In this document: positions 1 to 8,319 of the stretch, piece after piece
How the letters are laid out: each line of letters opens with the position of its first letter
Position numbering within the stretch: position 1 is the stretch's first letter
Source: Cyclobacteriaceae bacterium
GTDB lineage: Bacteria; Bacteroidota; Bacteroidia; Cytophagales; Cyclobacteriaceae
Direction: 5' to 3'
DNA: 64,000 nucleotides
NCBI GenBank assembly: GCA_028284125.1
Contig: JANQSI010000016.1
Location: 62,001-126,000, forward strand
Notes under the pieces: generated by a model
Told to the model about the DNA's origin: nothing
The model's input: only the letters and a program-made list of their open reading frames with translations
Database searches by the model: none
Program-made: the position numbers and the translations under genes

Positions 1-353
1 AAGTTCTGAAGATCATCAATCGTCATTGCGCAGACATGCGTCCCATTATCCATTGCTTGTGCGAAATCTTCTCTCTTTTCTTCACCTGCCAAAGCCATCT
101 CTCCGAAAACTTCGCCGCGAGTTAAAATTGCTTTTACAATTTCTTTCCCATCATTCGCGTAGGTTCCGATCTTGACTCGTCCCTGCGAAACCATGTATAC
201 ATTTTCGGATGACTGATCTTTGAAATAGATAAAATCATCTTTGCTATAACTTCCCGGTGGATGCCAGTCTTCTAAGTAAGGAGTCTTTTTTGGACACAAA
301 ACCTCAAAAAGGTCCGTATCTTCAAAATACCAAATGTTTGAGGATTCACTCAT
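1..353 (-). CDS. Crp/Fnr-family transcriptional regulator, N-terminal part
   Basis: The minus strand is open from an ATG at 353 to the window edge, so about 117 N-terminal residues are visible and the C-terminus is missing. The visible part is a cyclic-nucleotide-binding (cupin-like) domain: a segment 'VYMVSQGRVKIG' followed by 'GREI..'-like 'GKEIVKAILTRGEVFGEMAL', which is the typical beta-roll of Crp/Fnr effector domains. The helix-turn-helix that would confirm DNA binding lies beyond the edge. It is divergent from the hemJ-like gene, with a 99-bp shared upstream region. The family call is firm; the effector and targets are not known. Confidence 0.8.
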   Translation of the reverse strand, partial: MSESSNIWYFEDTDLFEVLCPKKTPYLEDWHPPGSYSKDDFIYFKDQSSENVYMVSQGRVKIGTYANDGKEIVKAILTRGEVFGEMALAGEEKREDFAQAMDNGTHVCAMTIDDLQN

Positions 354-452
354 TTTCTAAATAGGGTTTTGCATTTGGAATGATCTCTTTTCAACATCAA
401 ATTTGCCAACAATGTTTGTTAACAACAAGTTCATTATAAAAAGTCAGCCTAA

Positions 453-986
453 ATGGGGTATCTATACATAAAAGCCCTCCACATAATTTTTGTAATTACC
501 TGGTTTGCAGGACTTTTTTATATCGTCCGATTATTCATCTATCACACAGAGGCTTTAGCTAAAGAAGAGCCAGATCGATCCATTCTCAGCAATCAGTTGG
601 CAATAATGTCCAAAAAGCTGTGGTACATCATTACCTGGCCATCTGCAATCTTGACAATTATATTCGGAACTGCACTAATCATCGTGCAACCGAACTGGTT
701 GCAACTACCATTCATGCATGTAAAGCTTGGATTTGTTTTCCTATTAGTTGTTTATCACCTGGCTTGTCAAAAAATTTATAACCAACTTCAAAAAGGTATT
801 TCAAAATATACCTCCCTAAAACTTCGAATATTTAACGAAATCGCCACTCTGCTTCTTTTTGCAATTGTTTTCCTAATTGTAATAAAAAATGAAATTAACT
901 GGATATGGGGTACTCTAGGACTTGTTAGTTTTGCGATCGTCTTAATGATTTCTATAAAGCTCTATAAAAAAATCAGGCAAAAATGA
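453..986 (+). CDS. hemJ: HemJ-like / CopD-family membrane protein
   Basis: A 177-residue integral membrane protein with about five transmembrane segments. The N-terminus 'YIKALHIIFVITWFAGLFY' with His10, and the later 'HVKLGFVFLLVVYHLAC' block, match the UPF0093/HemJ family, a haem-binding protoporphyrinogen IX oxidase used for haem biosynthesis in bacteria lacking HemG or HemY. The family usual length is 140-200 residues, so this is full length. It overlaps the next gene by the ATGA arrangement, giving a translationally coupled HemJ / SCO1 / cytochrome c run that fits haem and cytochrome biogenesis. The family assignment rests on motif memory; distant CopD-like membership is the alternative. 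Confidence 0.75.
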   Translation: MGYLYIKALHIIFVITWFAGLFYIVRLFIYHTEALAKEEPDRSILSNQLAIMSKKLWYIITWPSAILTIIFGTALIIVQPNWLQLPFMHVKLGFVFLLVVYHLACQKIYNQLQKGISKYTSLKLRIFNEIATLLLFAIVFLIVIKNEINWIWGTLGLVSFAIVLMISIKLYKKIRQK

Positions 987-1612
987 TTCGATTGGACCAC
1001 ATGGCGGTATTGTTTCTCACTGCAGCAATAGGCTGCAACTCAACACCAGAAACAGCCAAGCTTCCTATTTATGGAAACAAAATTTTCGAAGAAAACGACA
1101 CCATTTATCACACAGTGGAAGATTTCCAATTGGTTGACCAAGATAGCAGTTGGGTCACAAATGCCACATTCGAAAATCAAGTATATATTTCCGACTTTTT
1201 CTTCACAACTTGTCCAACGATTTGTCCAAAAATGAAGCAGCAAATGCTTCGTGTTTACGAAAAGTTTGAAAGCAACGATCAGGTGGCAATTCTTTCTCAC
1301 ACCATCGACCCTAAGCATGATACGGTAGCGGTGCTCAAGGATTATGCTGATAAACTGGGTATCAAATCAAGTAAATGGAAATTCGTGACTGGCGACCAGG
1401 ATTACATTTATGACCTGGGGGAAAAAAGCTACATGGTAATGGCTGACGAAGATCCCAATGCAGCTGGCGGTTTCATTCACAGTGGTGCTTTTTTGTTGGT
1501 GGATAAAGAGCGTAGGATTCGAGGTGTGTATGATGGAACGGTAGAAGAACAAGTGGATATTTTACTAAACGATATTGATCTACTTTTGAAAGAATATGAA
1601 CCGACTAACTAA
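983..1612 (+). CDS. SCO1/SenC-family copper chaperone lipoprotein
   Basis: A 209-residue thioredoxin-fold protein. A short hydrophobic N-terminus ends in a lipobox with Cys18 (AIGC), so it is predicted to be a membrane-anchored lipoprotein facing the periplasm. The copper-binding pair is Cys77 and Cys81 in 'TTCPTICPKM', with the distal ligand His166 in 'FIHSGAF', which is the complete SCO ligand set. SCO proteins deliver copper to the CuA site of cytochrome c oxidase or act as thiol reductases. It starts inside the hemJ stop (ATGA) and its own 3' end overlaps the cytochrome gene by 17 bp, so the three genes form one operon. Confidence 0.9.
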   Translation: MIRLDHMAVLFLTAAIGCNSTPETAKLPIYGNKIFEENDTIYHTVEDFQLVDQDSSWVTNATFENQVYISDFFFTTCPTICPKMKQQMLRVYEKFESNDQVAILSHTIDPKHDTVAVLKDYADKLGIKSSKWKFVTGDQDYIYDLGEKSYMVMADEDPNAAGGFIHSGAFLLVDKERRIRGVYDGTVEEQVDILLNDIDLLLKEYEPTN

Positions 1613-2054
1613 AGCGTCCTTATTTGTTATTGTTCTTGCACTTGCCTCTTGTGGTGGAAGTTCGGATAAAACAGAGAAAGAGAACCCAACCAGTTCACGA
1701 GACGAAATTCGTTTGAAACAGTACATGGTGCAAGGTGCTAAAATCTATTCCACCTATTGCGCCAATTGCCACCAAACTGACGGAAAAGGATTGGCAGCCT
1801 TGTATCCTCCACTTGCTGGTTCAGATTACTTAATGGAAGATTTTGCACGTGCTGCGTGTATCATTAAAAATGGCCAGGCGAAAGAAATCGTTGTGAATGG
1901 AGTAACCTATAGCCAGTTAATGCCAGGAAATCCAATTACGAATTTAGAAGTTGCAGAAGTGCTCACTTATGTTGCCAACTCTTGGGGAAATGAAGGTGGA
2001 TTGATGGGAGTAAAAGATATCGACAAGTGGATTGATGCCTGTGAAGAAGAGTAA
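1596..2054 (+). CDS. Class I cytochrome c lipoprotein
   Basis: A 152-residue lipoprotein with lipobox Cys19 (LASC) and a single haem-c site, Cys55-x-x-Cys58-His59, followed by the conserved 'GKGLAALYPPLAGSDYL' loop. Met109 in 'QLMPG' is the probable sixth haem ligand. This is the standard small soluble electron-transfer module of class I cytochromes c, tethered to the outer face of the cytoplasmic membrane. It overlaps the SCO gene, so it is probably an electron donor linked to a cytochrome oxidase. The stop codon abuts the stop of the convergent gene at 2055, leaving no intergenic terminator. Confidence 0.88.
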   Translation: MNRLTKASLFVIVLALASCGGSSDKTEKENPTSSRDEIRLKQYMVQGAKIYSTYCANCHQTDGKGLAALYPPLAGSDYLMEDFARAACIIKNGQAKEIVVNGVTYSQLMPGNPITNLEVAEVLTYVANSWGNEGGLMGVKDIDKWIDACEEE

Positions 2055-2459
2055 CTAATTCTCCATCAGTTCTTGACCTTTCTTTAGCGACTCCTTCATG
2101 TTTTTGTTCACCTCTTCTATGGAAGATTTTTGATCCGTCAGGTATTTTAAAACTTCTTCATCGGAGCCTTCAAAATTTGGATCGAAATTTCTCATCCAGA
2201 CCATCATTCCTTCATTGGCTTCATCAAGGTTATTAGAAGCTTCGGTCAAAATAGCAGCTCTTTCAGCATCAGTATCCTGAATCGTGTCGACTTGTAGCAT
2301 TAGACTTTTTCGAACTCTTCGCAAATCACCCATCAATGGCATCACTTCGTCATGAAGTTCAAAAACCTCATCTTTTAAGGCTTTTAAATCTACTTCTTCC
2401 TTATTTGATGACTGACAGGAAAGGATAAATACCAGGGAAACGAACAGTAGCTTTTTCAT
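2055..2459 (-). CDS. Small helical lipoprotein of unknown function
   Basis: A 134-residue protein with a signal sequence and lipobox Cys15 (ILSC). The rest is acidic, rich in Glu and Leu and predicted to be helical or coiled coil ('LKDEVFELHDEVMPLMGDLR'). Short lipoproteins of this kind in Bacteroidetes are sometimes labelled viral A-type inclusion protein, a name without functional content. It is convergent with the cytochrome gene and separated by 81 bp from the metal-transport-like operon upstream. No enzymatic motif is visible. Confidence 0.7.
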   Translation of the reverse strand: MKKLLFVSLVFILSCQSSNKEEVDLKALKDEVFELHDEVMPLMGDLRRVRKSLMLQVDTIQDTDAERAAILTEASNNLDEANEGMMVWMRNFDPNFEGSDEEVLKYLTDQKSSIEEVNKNMKESLKKGQELMEN

Positions 2460-2540
2460 GAAAGCAAACTAAAATAAAATCGGTGGATTAATCAACGAAT
2501 TAACGTTTCGCTAACTCCTTTAACGTACTACTAACAGTTT

Positions 2541-2981
2541 TTAATCGCTAACCACAACCTTGGCATCCTTAAGGATGTACATGAGTTGATCGTAATCCGT
2601 ATTGTTAAGTTGTAGCTTACCGGTAACAGTCACTGGTCTTGCAGTGTATTTGACTTCTTCTGTTAAATACGCTTCAGCAACAGTCTCAGGACCACTGCCT
2701 CCACAGAAAAAGCATGCAGCAATGGGTAATGATGAAAGGATAATGTGTTTGGGTTCAAACATTCCCTCAAATGGAATGATGAATCCAGTCAGAGATATAA
2801 TCTTCCCGTCCAATTTTTTTACACTGTCTCCAAATCTTGGAACGTAGATTTCACCGTACTCATCTTGAGATTTTTCATATCTGACATTAGCCATTGCTTC
2901 CCAGTTTTTACTTGAATTGTCGAACTGGGCTGTCGCGAAAAGTGCGATTAAAAATGTTCCTAGAAAAAATGAAAGTCTCAT
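2541..2981 (-). CDS. DUF3299-like exported protein next to an ABC transporter
   Basis: A 146-residue protein with a cleavable signal peptide (cleavage probably after 'FATAQ'). The mature part carries 'LDGKIISLTGFIIPFE', an OB-fold-like strand pattern, and a cysteine motif 'ACFFCGGSGPETVAEAY' that looks suited to binding a metal. The pattern resembles DUF3299 proteins. It lies 27 bp downstream of the ABC permease gene, so it is the last gene of that operon and probably a periplasmic partner. From memory, a DUF3299 protein, an ABC permease and an ATPase also occur together in the zinc-linked Zrg system of Vibrio; that comparison was not tested here. Confidence 0.65.
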   Translation of the reverse strand: MRLSFFLGTFLIALFATAQFDNSSKNWEAMANVRYEKSQDEYGEIYVPRFGDSVKKLDGKIISLTGFIIPFEGMFEPKHIILSSLPIAACFFCGGSGPETVAEAYLTEEVKYTARPVTVTGKLQLNNTDYDQLMYILKDAKVVVSD

Positions 2982-3008
2982 TACTAATTCCTTTTAGTTA
3001 TCAATCTC

Positions 3009-4253
3009 CTATCCTTTAGCAAGAGTTTCTGAAATATCAGCCTTATAACCCATGATTGCCGGCACCAATGCAGCAAAAATACCTACAATAAGGCTGCCTA
3101 CAAACACATAGTATTCTTCTTCCACGACAAATGAAGCGGAAGGTTGGATCTGATCAATGGCTGAGCTCAAAAGCCAGAAACCGGAATGAGCCAAAGCGAA
3201 TCCAAATAAACTTCCTACCACTGTCAAAATAAATCCTTCGATCAGGATCATCACGAAGATTTTCGATCTTCCTGCCCCCATTGATCTCATGATGGCTAAT
3301 TCGTATTTTCTTTCTTTCAAAGAATTGATAAGCGCAATGAAAACACTTATCGCACTCAGGACAATAATGACCACTCCCAGCACATTGACAACTTCCACTC
3401 CAACACCTATAATGGTAAAGAGCCTGGCAGTTTCATACGGCGGTGATGCAGCTTGCAAATTGCTGGTCCCATTGACAATTCGAGGTAACTGGACAGCTGC
3501 CATTGGCGATCGGTATTGTACAAAAATTGAGGTAATCTCTTCTTCATTTAATTGTTCCTTCGTTACTTCTACTCCCAACTTTTTAAGTGTAACCAAATCA
3601 TGTAAATCACTATCTTCTTCGTGATCATGTTCTTCTCCATGATCATGCACTGCCCAAACACTTTGAATAGAAGTTAAAATCAAATTATCAATCACGTTCC
3701 CAGAGGAATTTAAAATTCCCACCACCTTATAAGGATGTTCATCGTGGCCTTCTCCACCTTCCGAAAGCCCGTGCTCGCTTTGAATTTCATCTCCAATTTT
3801 AAGTCCAAGGATTTTTGCAACATTGGCTCCTAAAACTGCTGTAAGTTCTTGTTCAAACATTTCACCTTGAGCCAATTCTGCGCCATAAAGCTCAGCGTAT
3901 GCGTGGGTGGTACCAACAATGCGATATCCTTTGTGACTGTCTCCAAGAGATAATGGAATAGCAGATGTAATCAATCGATTGGCAACAAGGTTATTCGCGT
4001 CATTCAATGAAATATTTCCAGTTGGAAAATCAATATGAAAAATACTGGCCAGAATAATTTGAAGTGGACTTCCTTTTGCACCAACCACAAGATCAATACC
4101 GCCAGCGTTCTTGCTTATTTCATTTTTCATGAAACTGCTTGTCAACAAAATGATAACGATGATTGACACTCCAAAACCAAAAAGCAAAACACTGAGTAGG
4201 GAACTCAACGGCTTAGCAATTACATTTTTTGCGCTTAATGAGAATAAATTCAT
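3009..4253 (-). CDS. FtsX/MacB-type ABC transporter permease with His-rich loops
   Basis: A 414-residue permease: one N-terminal transmembrane helix (about residues 18-40), a large periplasmic domain, then three C-terminal helices in an FtsX-like domain containing 'LKERKYELAIMRSMGAG', the coupling-helix motif of MacB/LolCE permeases. The periplasmic domain carries two clusters rich in His, Asp and Glu, one near residue 175 (GEGHDEHPY) and one near 210-225 (HDHGEEHDHEE). Such clusters are common in zinc or nickel transport proteins and are not a usual part of LolE. It overlaps the ATPase gene by ATGA. Metal-related transport is an inference; lipoprotein or peptide handling is the alternative. 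Confidence 0.85.
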   Translation of the reverse strand: MNLFSLSAKNVIAKPLSSLLSVLLFGFGVSIIVIILLTSSFMKNEISKNAGGIDLVVGAKGSPLQIILASIFHIDFPTGNISLNDANNLVANRLITSAIPLSLGDSHKGYRIVGTTHAYAELYGAELAQGEMFEQELTAVLGANVAKILGLKIGDEIQSEHGLSEGGEGHDEHPYKVVGILNSSGNVIDNLILTSIQSVWAVHDHGEEHDHEEDSDLHDLVTLKKLGVEVTKEQLNEEEITSIFVQYRSPMAAVQLPRIVNGTSNLQAASPPYETARLFTIIGVGVEVVNVLGVVIIVLSAISVFIALINSLKERKYELAIMRSMGAGRSKIFVMILIEGFILTVVGSLFGFALAHSGFWLLSSAIDQIQPSASFVVEEEYYVFVGSLIVGIFAALVPAIMGYKADISETLAKG

Positions 4254-4876
4254 AGTGTCAAGGTGTTTTTAAGTTCCCCTTTCACTCGTTGATCATGAGT
4301 AGCCACAATCAAGGTTGAGTTATGAATCTCCGCTTGATCTTTCAGCAATTGAATGACTTTTCCACAGTTTTCATCGTCTAAGCTAGCTGTCGGTTCATCA
4401 GCAAGAAGTAATGATGGATTATTCAAAAGTGCGCGACCAATAGAAACTCGCTGTGCTTGTCCTTGACTGATTTGATGTATTTTCCTAGTTTTCAATTCTT
4501 CCAAACCTAGTCGATCCATTATTTCCAGCACTGCCTTTTTCTCAATTTTCCCTTTTCCCAGGTACTGAGAAAGGGCGAGATTTTCAAATACGGTCAATGA
4601 GCTGATCAGGTGCGCTTTTTGAAAAACAATTCCAATATTGATACCTCTGAATTTGTCAAGAGAAGATTGAGTCATTTGAGAAATGCTGGTTTCTCCTATT
4701 TTAACCTCTCCTGATTGAGGCCGCAGTAAACCCCCAATGATATGCAAGAGCGTAGTTTTTCCAGAACCTGAATTTCCCAGTATAACCGAATGATTTCCTT
4801 TCTCAACTTCCCAGTTTGGGAATTCGATCGTTACGGTTCCATCATATGAATGGACTAGTGAATTGATAGTTAGCAT
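4250..4876 (-). CDS. ABC transporter ATP-binding protein (LolD/MacB class)
   Basis: A 208-residue nucleotide-binding domain with Walker A 'GNSGSGKTT' at about residues 34-42, a signature loop 'ISQGQAQR' (a variant of LSGGQ), Walker B 'LLLADEPTASLD' and the H-loop 'VATHD'. It pairs with the overlapping permease gene downstream (ATGA overlap at 4250-4253). Its start codon shares one base with the stop of the DinB gene (TAATG), so translation is coupled there as well. The substrate is set by the permease. Confidence 0.92.
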   Translation of the reverse strand: MLTINSLVHSYDGTVTIEFPNWEVEKGNHSVILGNSGSGKTTLLHIIGGLLRPQSGEVKIGETSISQMTQSSLDKFRGINIGIVFQKAHLISSLTVFENLALSQYLGKGKIEKKAVLEIMDRLGLEELKTRKIHQISQGQAQRVSIGRALLNNPSLLLADEPTASLDDENCGKVIQLLKDQAEIHNSTLIVATHDQRVKGELKNTLTL

Positions 4877-5403
4877 TAGATATTTAGCTCTTTTTTAATT
4901 CTATTAATTTGATGAACATGATGTCTTTGATGATAAATAAATGAATCAATCGCCTGTAACAAGGATAGTCTGCCTGCCATTGGATGTTTGTACACGGCTC
5001 TATCGAGCCACTCATCCGGATAATCATTTATATAGTCTTGAATTTTCGTCCGTGTCAACTCCCACTCTGATTTCACCTCACTCAACGAATAATCTCCTTT
5101 CGGGTTAGCAATATATGATGGAGCTTTCCACCTTAAACCAGACTCCAAAAAACCACAAGTAACCCACATGCGAGCGTTATTGACCCAATTTATCTTTTTC
5201 ATTCTTTCACCTGCCTGCATCTTTTTCTTCATGTAACTCAATGAAAGACTTTCAGCCATATTCAAGTGTTTTAAAACTTGAATAATCGACCATCCTTTTC
5301 CATTTTTAGTCAATAAACCTTCGTTAATTGAGGCTAAATCATCAAAAATCTCATCAGTCTCTTTTTTTAGTAGTGAAAGCCTGTTTTCTATGGATTTCTT
5401 CAC
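4876..5403 (-). CDS. DinB-family protein
   Basis: A 175-residue four-helix-bundle protein of the DinB/YfiT superfamily. The three metal-binding histidines of that fold are suggested by 'HLNMAES' near residue 47 and by the C-terminal 'YHQRHHVHQI'. Members bind zinc or nickel and some transfer thiols such as bacillithiol or mycothiol; the substrate here is unknown. It is the first gene of the operon and its stop overlaps the start of the ABC ATPase gene. Its metal-site histidines fit the His-rich permease, but this is only suggestive. Confidence 0.82.
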   Translation of the reverse strand: MKKSIENRLSLLKKETDEIFDDLASINEGLLTKNGKGWSIIQVLKHLNMAESLSLSYMKKKMQAGERMKKINWVNNARMWVTCGFLESGLRWKAPSYIANPKGDYSLSEVKSEWELTRTKIQDYINDYPDEWLDRAVYKHPMAGRLSLLQAIDSFIYHQRHHVHQINRIKKELNI

Positions 5404-5664
5404 CTATTGTAGTTTTTTGCTAAAAATTATAAAAAAAGTTATCTTCGAGTCAGTAAAATGCCTTGATTAAAGGTATAACCCACCGCAAACCCAAGATCCA
5501 TCAAGGTGGATCGAGCATCCTGAAGTGGCTGCTCTGCCTGCTAAAATATGTGCTAAATAGCTATTTAGCCACTCTCACACTCAATGTTCGTAACAATTCG
5601 TTGTACTATTTGGTTTTTGATAAAATTATTACGCAGAGTTTAAACCTGCCTAAATTGCAATAAA
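5404..5664. other. Intergenic region with an 18-bp palindrome and a short hairpin
   Basis: This 261-bp gap separates the divergent DinB and antiporter genes. It holds a perfect 18-bp palindrome at 5552-5569 (GCTAAATAG followed by its complement) and a 6-bp-arm hairpin at 5495-5512. A 66-codon reading frame crosses the gap but has no recognisable protein character. The palindrome could be an operator of the antiporter gene. No clear Bacteroidetes promoter pair was identified. Confidence 0.45.
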
Positions 5665-6918
5665 GTGAGTATTCTAGACATAATCGCCTTATTCATATTC
5701 CTTTCAGGAGCGTTTATTTTCATAAATACGTTCTACCTGAAACTGCCGTCATCTATTGGATTGATGATTCTCGCACTTGGATTGTCTTTCCTTGTTTTGG
5801 TCGTTGGAAAGCTGTTTCCGGAGTTACATCTCGCCGAACACGTCAAGGAATACGAATTTGAAGAAGTTCTCTACCAGATTGTATTGACGTTTATGCTCTT
5901 CTCTGGAGCATTAAACATCGATTTTAAGAAATTAAGCAGTCAGCGTAAGCCTGTATTAGTCCTGGCGATAATAGGAGTACTTATCTCCACTTTTGTCATT
6001 GGTACGCTTGTTTATTTCATGCTGCACTTCATGAATATCGAGTTGCAATACATGTATTGCTTGGTTTTCGGAGCTTTGATATCTCCAACAGATCCAATCG
6101 CGGTTACAAAAACGATTCAACGGTTTCATCTGAAAGAGGATCTGGAGATAAAAATCGCTGGAGAATCACTCTTCAATGATGGTATTGCAGTTGTTCTTGC
6201 ATTAACGATTCTTGATATAGCGCACGCAAGTGATGACCACACACTTACAGCCTTCGAGACAATATACATTGGTGTTGCAGACATAGGAGGTGGTATTTTC
6301 ATCGGGTTATTCCTTGGATACATTGGCTACCGATTGCTGAAATATGTAGATAATGATGCAGTCGAAGTTGAAGTTCTTATCACTTTGGCAATTGTGATGG
6401 TTGGTTCGCAGCTCGCCGAATTCATCCACGTTTCAGCTAAGCAAGCTGCTGTGGTTATGGGATTGGTCATTGGAAATGAGGGGCGTAGTTCACACGTGGC
6501 GAGTGCAGCAGGAGATTATGTCTTCAAATTTTGGAATTTACTGGAAGAGACTTTTAGCGCCATGCTTTTTGTGTTAATAGGACTTGAAATGTTGGTGCTC
6601 GACTTACGGCTTGACTTCATAGCAGCTGGTTTCTTTGCAATTTGTATCGTCTTATTCGGCAGATGGACAAGTGTTTTCATTCCAATAAAAATGATGTCCA
6701 TTAAAGACACCTTCGAGAAGAATACTATTTCAGTACTCACTTGGGGTGCGCTCCGAGGTGGGCTTCCAATTGCATTGTCCTTGTCTTTGTCTGACTTTCA
6801 TGGAAAAGAGATCATTGTGACCATGACCTACATTGTGGTGGTGTGTTCGGTTCTTTATCAAGGGCTTACTGTGCCTACATTGATGAAAATGAGTCAGAGT
6901 CAAGAACGCAAGGCTTAG
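5665..6918 (+). CDS. CPA1-family Na+/H+ antiporter (NhaP-like)
   Basis: A 417-residue membrane protein with about 12 transmembrane segments. Family motifs are 'GALISPTDPIAV' in the fifth or sixth helix region and 'GESLFNDGIAVVL', which contains the ion-binding Asn-Asp pair; 'TWGALRGGLPIALSLSL' is the conserved Arg-bearing segment. These define the monovalent cation:proton antiporter-1 family, which exchanges Na+ or K+ for H+ across the cytoplasmic membrane. There is no long C-terminal cytoplasmic tail, unlike NhaP2 or eukaryotic NHE. The start is a GTG at 5665; no ATG lies upstream in frame near it. The next gene follows after 44 bp. Confidence 0.9.
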   Translation: MSILDIIALFIFLSGAFIFINTFYLKLPSSIGLMILALGLSFLVLVVGKLFPELHLAEHVKEYEFEEVLYQIVLTFMLFSGALNIDFKKLSSQRKPVLVLAIIGVLISTFVIGTLVYFMLHFMNIELQYMYCLVFGALISPTDPIAVTKTIQRFHLKEDLEIKIAGESLFNDGIAVVLALTILDIAHASDDHTLTAFETIYIGVADIGGGIFIGLFLGYIGYRLLKYVDNDAVEVEVLITLAIVMVGSQLAEFIHVSAKQAAVVMGLVIGNEGRSSHVASAAGDYVFKFWNLLEETFSAMLFVLIGLEMLVLDLRLDFIAAGFFAICIVLFGRWTSVFIPIKMMSIKDTFEKNTISVLTWGALRGGLPIALSLSLSDFHGKEIIVTMTYIVVVCSVLYQGLTVPTLMKMSQSQERKA

Positions 6919-6962
6919 CTGATTTCAACGAAAAATTCTTAGCAACGTACTAATTTTGACGT

Positions 6963-8024
6963 ATGTCAAAAACCAGCGTAGTTATCATTGCTTTTCTTCT
7001 ATTTTCTTGTGGAGAAAATGAAAAGAAGGCAGAAAAGCCGGCTAGCCCCAGAATTAAAAAGGAAACAAAAGCTGTCGCTCCAAAACAGAACCAAAAGTTC
7101 TCCTTTGGTCAAGCTATACCATTTGAATTTGAAGGAAAAGATGTCGCTATTGATTCCGTACAAGTTGAACTGGACGGAGATAAAACAACCTATTCAGAAA
7201 CGAATTTTGAAGTCAACTTAACTTCAGAAAGAGTTGGAAGTCGCAGGATTAAATCGACTGTTTATTTCGGTGGGAAAAAGGAAACTCACTACGCAAAGGT
7301 GATTCTCGTGCCAACTCAGGCACCAAAGGAATACACGTACGAAATCATCAACACTTATCCGCACAATACAAATGATTACACGCAAGGGCTACTAATCTCA
7401 GATGGATTTCTCTATGAAAGCACTGGGCAAAATGGTAGTTCATCGTTATTGAAAAAGAACATTGAATCTGGTGAAACTTTAGAACAAGTGAACCTTTCGG
7501 ATGATGAGTTCGGAGAAGGCCTTGCGCTAATCAATGACCAGTTTTACATGCTCACGTATCACGCAGGAAAATGCTATGTGTTCAATAAAAGTTTCGACCA
7601 AATAAATTCATTTTCTTATGAAGGACAAGGTTGGGGATTGACCGAGCACGATGGGAAACTCTTAATGACCAACAGCTCAAACAAGATCATTGTAAGAGAG
7701 CCTGAGACGTTTACAACAAGTGATGAGTTTGAAGCTTACGATCCAGATGGCAAAGTGGATGCGATCAATGAACTTGAAGTGATCAATGGAATCTTATATG
7801 CGAATGTGTACCAGGAAGATTACATTGTTGGAATCGATCTGGAGACGGGAGCGGTGGTTGAAAAAATTGATATGACAGGACTACTTGATGCGAGTGAATC
7901 AGACGGAGTTGATGTTTTGAACGGAATCGCCTATGATGAGCAAAATGATCGCATATTTGTAACAGGTAAGCTTTGGCCGAAGCTATTTGAAGTAAAATTC
8001 ATTCCTAAAAATGAAGTGCAATGA
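6963..8024 (+). CDS. Glutaminyl-peptide cyclotransferase, lipoprotein
   Basis: A 353-residue protein with a lipobox at Cys16 (LFSC), a Lys-rich linker and a small Ig-like stretch to about residue 115, then a C-terminal beta-propeller of the plant-type glutaminyl cyclase family. Recognisable repeats are 'YTQGLLISDGFLYESTGQNG', 'FGEGLALINDQFYMLTY', 'WGLTEHDGKLLMTNSS' and 'INELEVINGILYANVYQ'. The enzyme converts N-terminal Gln to pyroglutamate. In Bacteroidetes many exported proteins begin with Gln after signal cleavage (several here end in AQ), so this cyclase probably modifies secreted proteins. It overlaps the SCP2 gene by ATGA. Confidence 0.88.
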   Translation: MSKTSVVIIAFLLFSCGENEKKAEKPASPRIKKETKAVAPKQNQKFSFGQAIPFEFEGKDVAIDSVQVELDGDKTTYSETNFEVNLTSERVGSRRIKSTVYFGGKKETHYAKVILVPTQAPKEYTYEIINTYPHNTNDYTQGLLISDGFLYESTGQNGSSSLLKKNIESGETLEQVNLSDDEFGEGLALINDQFYMLTYHAGKCYVFNKSFDQINSFSYEGQGWGLTEHDGKLLMTNSSNKIIVREPETFTTSDEFEAYDPDGKVDAINELEVINGILYANVYQEDYIVGIDLETGAVVEKIDMTGLLDASESDGVDVLNGIAYDEQNDRIFVTGKLWPKLFEVKFIPKNEVQ

Positions 8025-8317
8025 CAATTGATGAAGTAACAAGCAAGATTAAATCACTGGCGGAAAAACATGCCGGACAATTTCAAGGAACTGCAAATTT
8101 TCAATTCGAAGATGGGATAGTTCATTTGGATGATACTGTATCACCACCTGTAGTCATTAATGAGGAAAAGGATGCCCCATTTACCATTCAGATGACTGCA
8201 GAAGATTTTTCCCAAATCCTCTCAGGCGATTTAAATGTCATGATGGCTTTTATGACTGGAAAACTTAAGATCAAAGGAGACAAGGGTGCAGCGATGAAGC
8301 TCACTTCTCTTTTCTGA
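8021..8317 (+). CDS. SCP2 sterol-binding-domain protein
   Basis: A 98-residue protein that is just one SCP2 domain. The C-terminal block 'DLNVMMAFMTGKLKIKGDKGAAMKL' is the family hallmark, where a hydrophobic tunnel binds lipids or acyl-CoA. There is no signal peptide, so it is cytoplasmic. It is translationally coupled to the glutaminyl cyclase, but no functional link is evident. It is convergent with the PAP2 gene two bases away. Confidence 0.85.
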   Translation: MTIDEVTSKIKSLAEKHAGQFQGTANFQFEDGIVHLDDTVSPPVVINEEKDAPFTIQMTAEDFSQILSGDLNVMMAFMTGKLKIKGDKGAAMKLTSLF

Positions 8318-8319
8318 GA

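Noticed and set aside
416-425. TTGTTAACAA palindrome between the Crp/Fnr gene and hemJ
   Set aside because: Only 10 bp long and AT-rich, so too short to call an operator with confidence.
1040-1318. 92-codon minus-strand frame inside the SCO1 gene
   Set aside because: It lies opposite a gene with a full conserved motif set and shows no protein features of its own.
5463-5663. 66-codon open frame upstream of the CPA1 antiporter
   Set aside because: It spans the palindromic intergenic region, has no recognisable protein character and ends just before the antiporter start.
6951-6958. TAATTTTG, a perfect match to the Bacteroidetes -7 element, 5 bp before the glutaminyl cyclase ATG
   Set aside because: No -33 TTG lies at the right distance, and the gene probably reads through from the antiporter gene 44 bp upstream.
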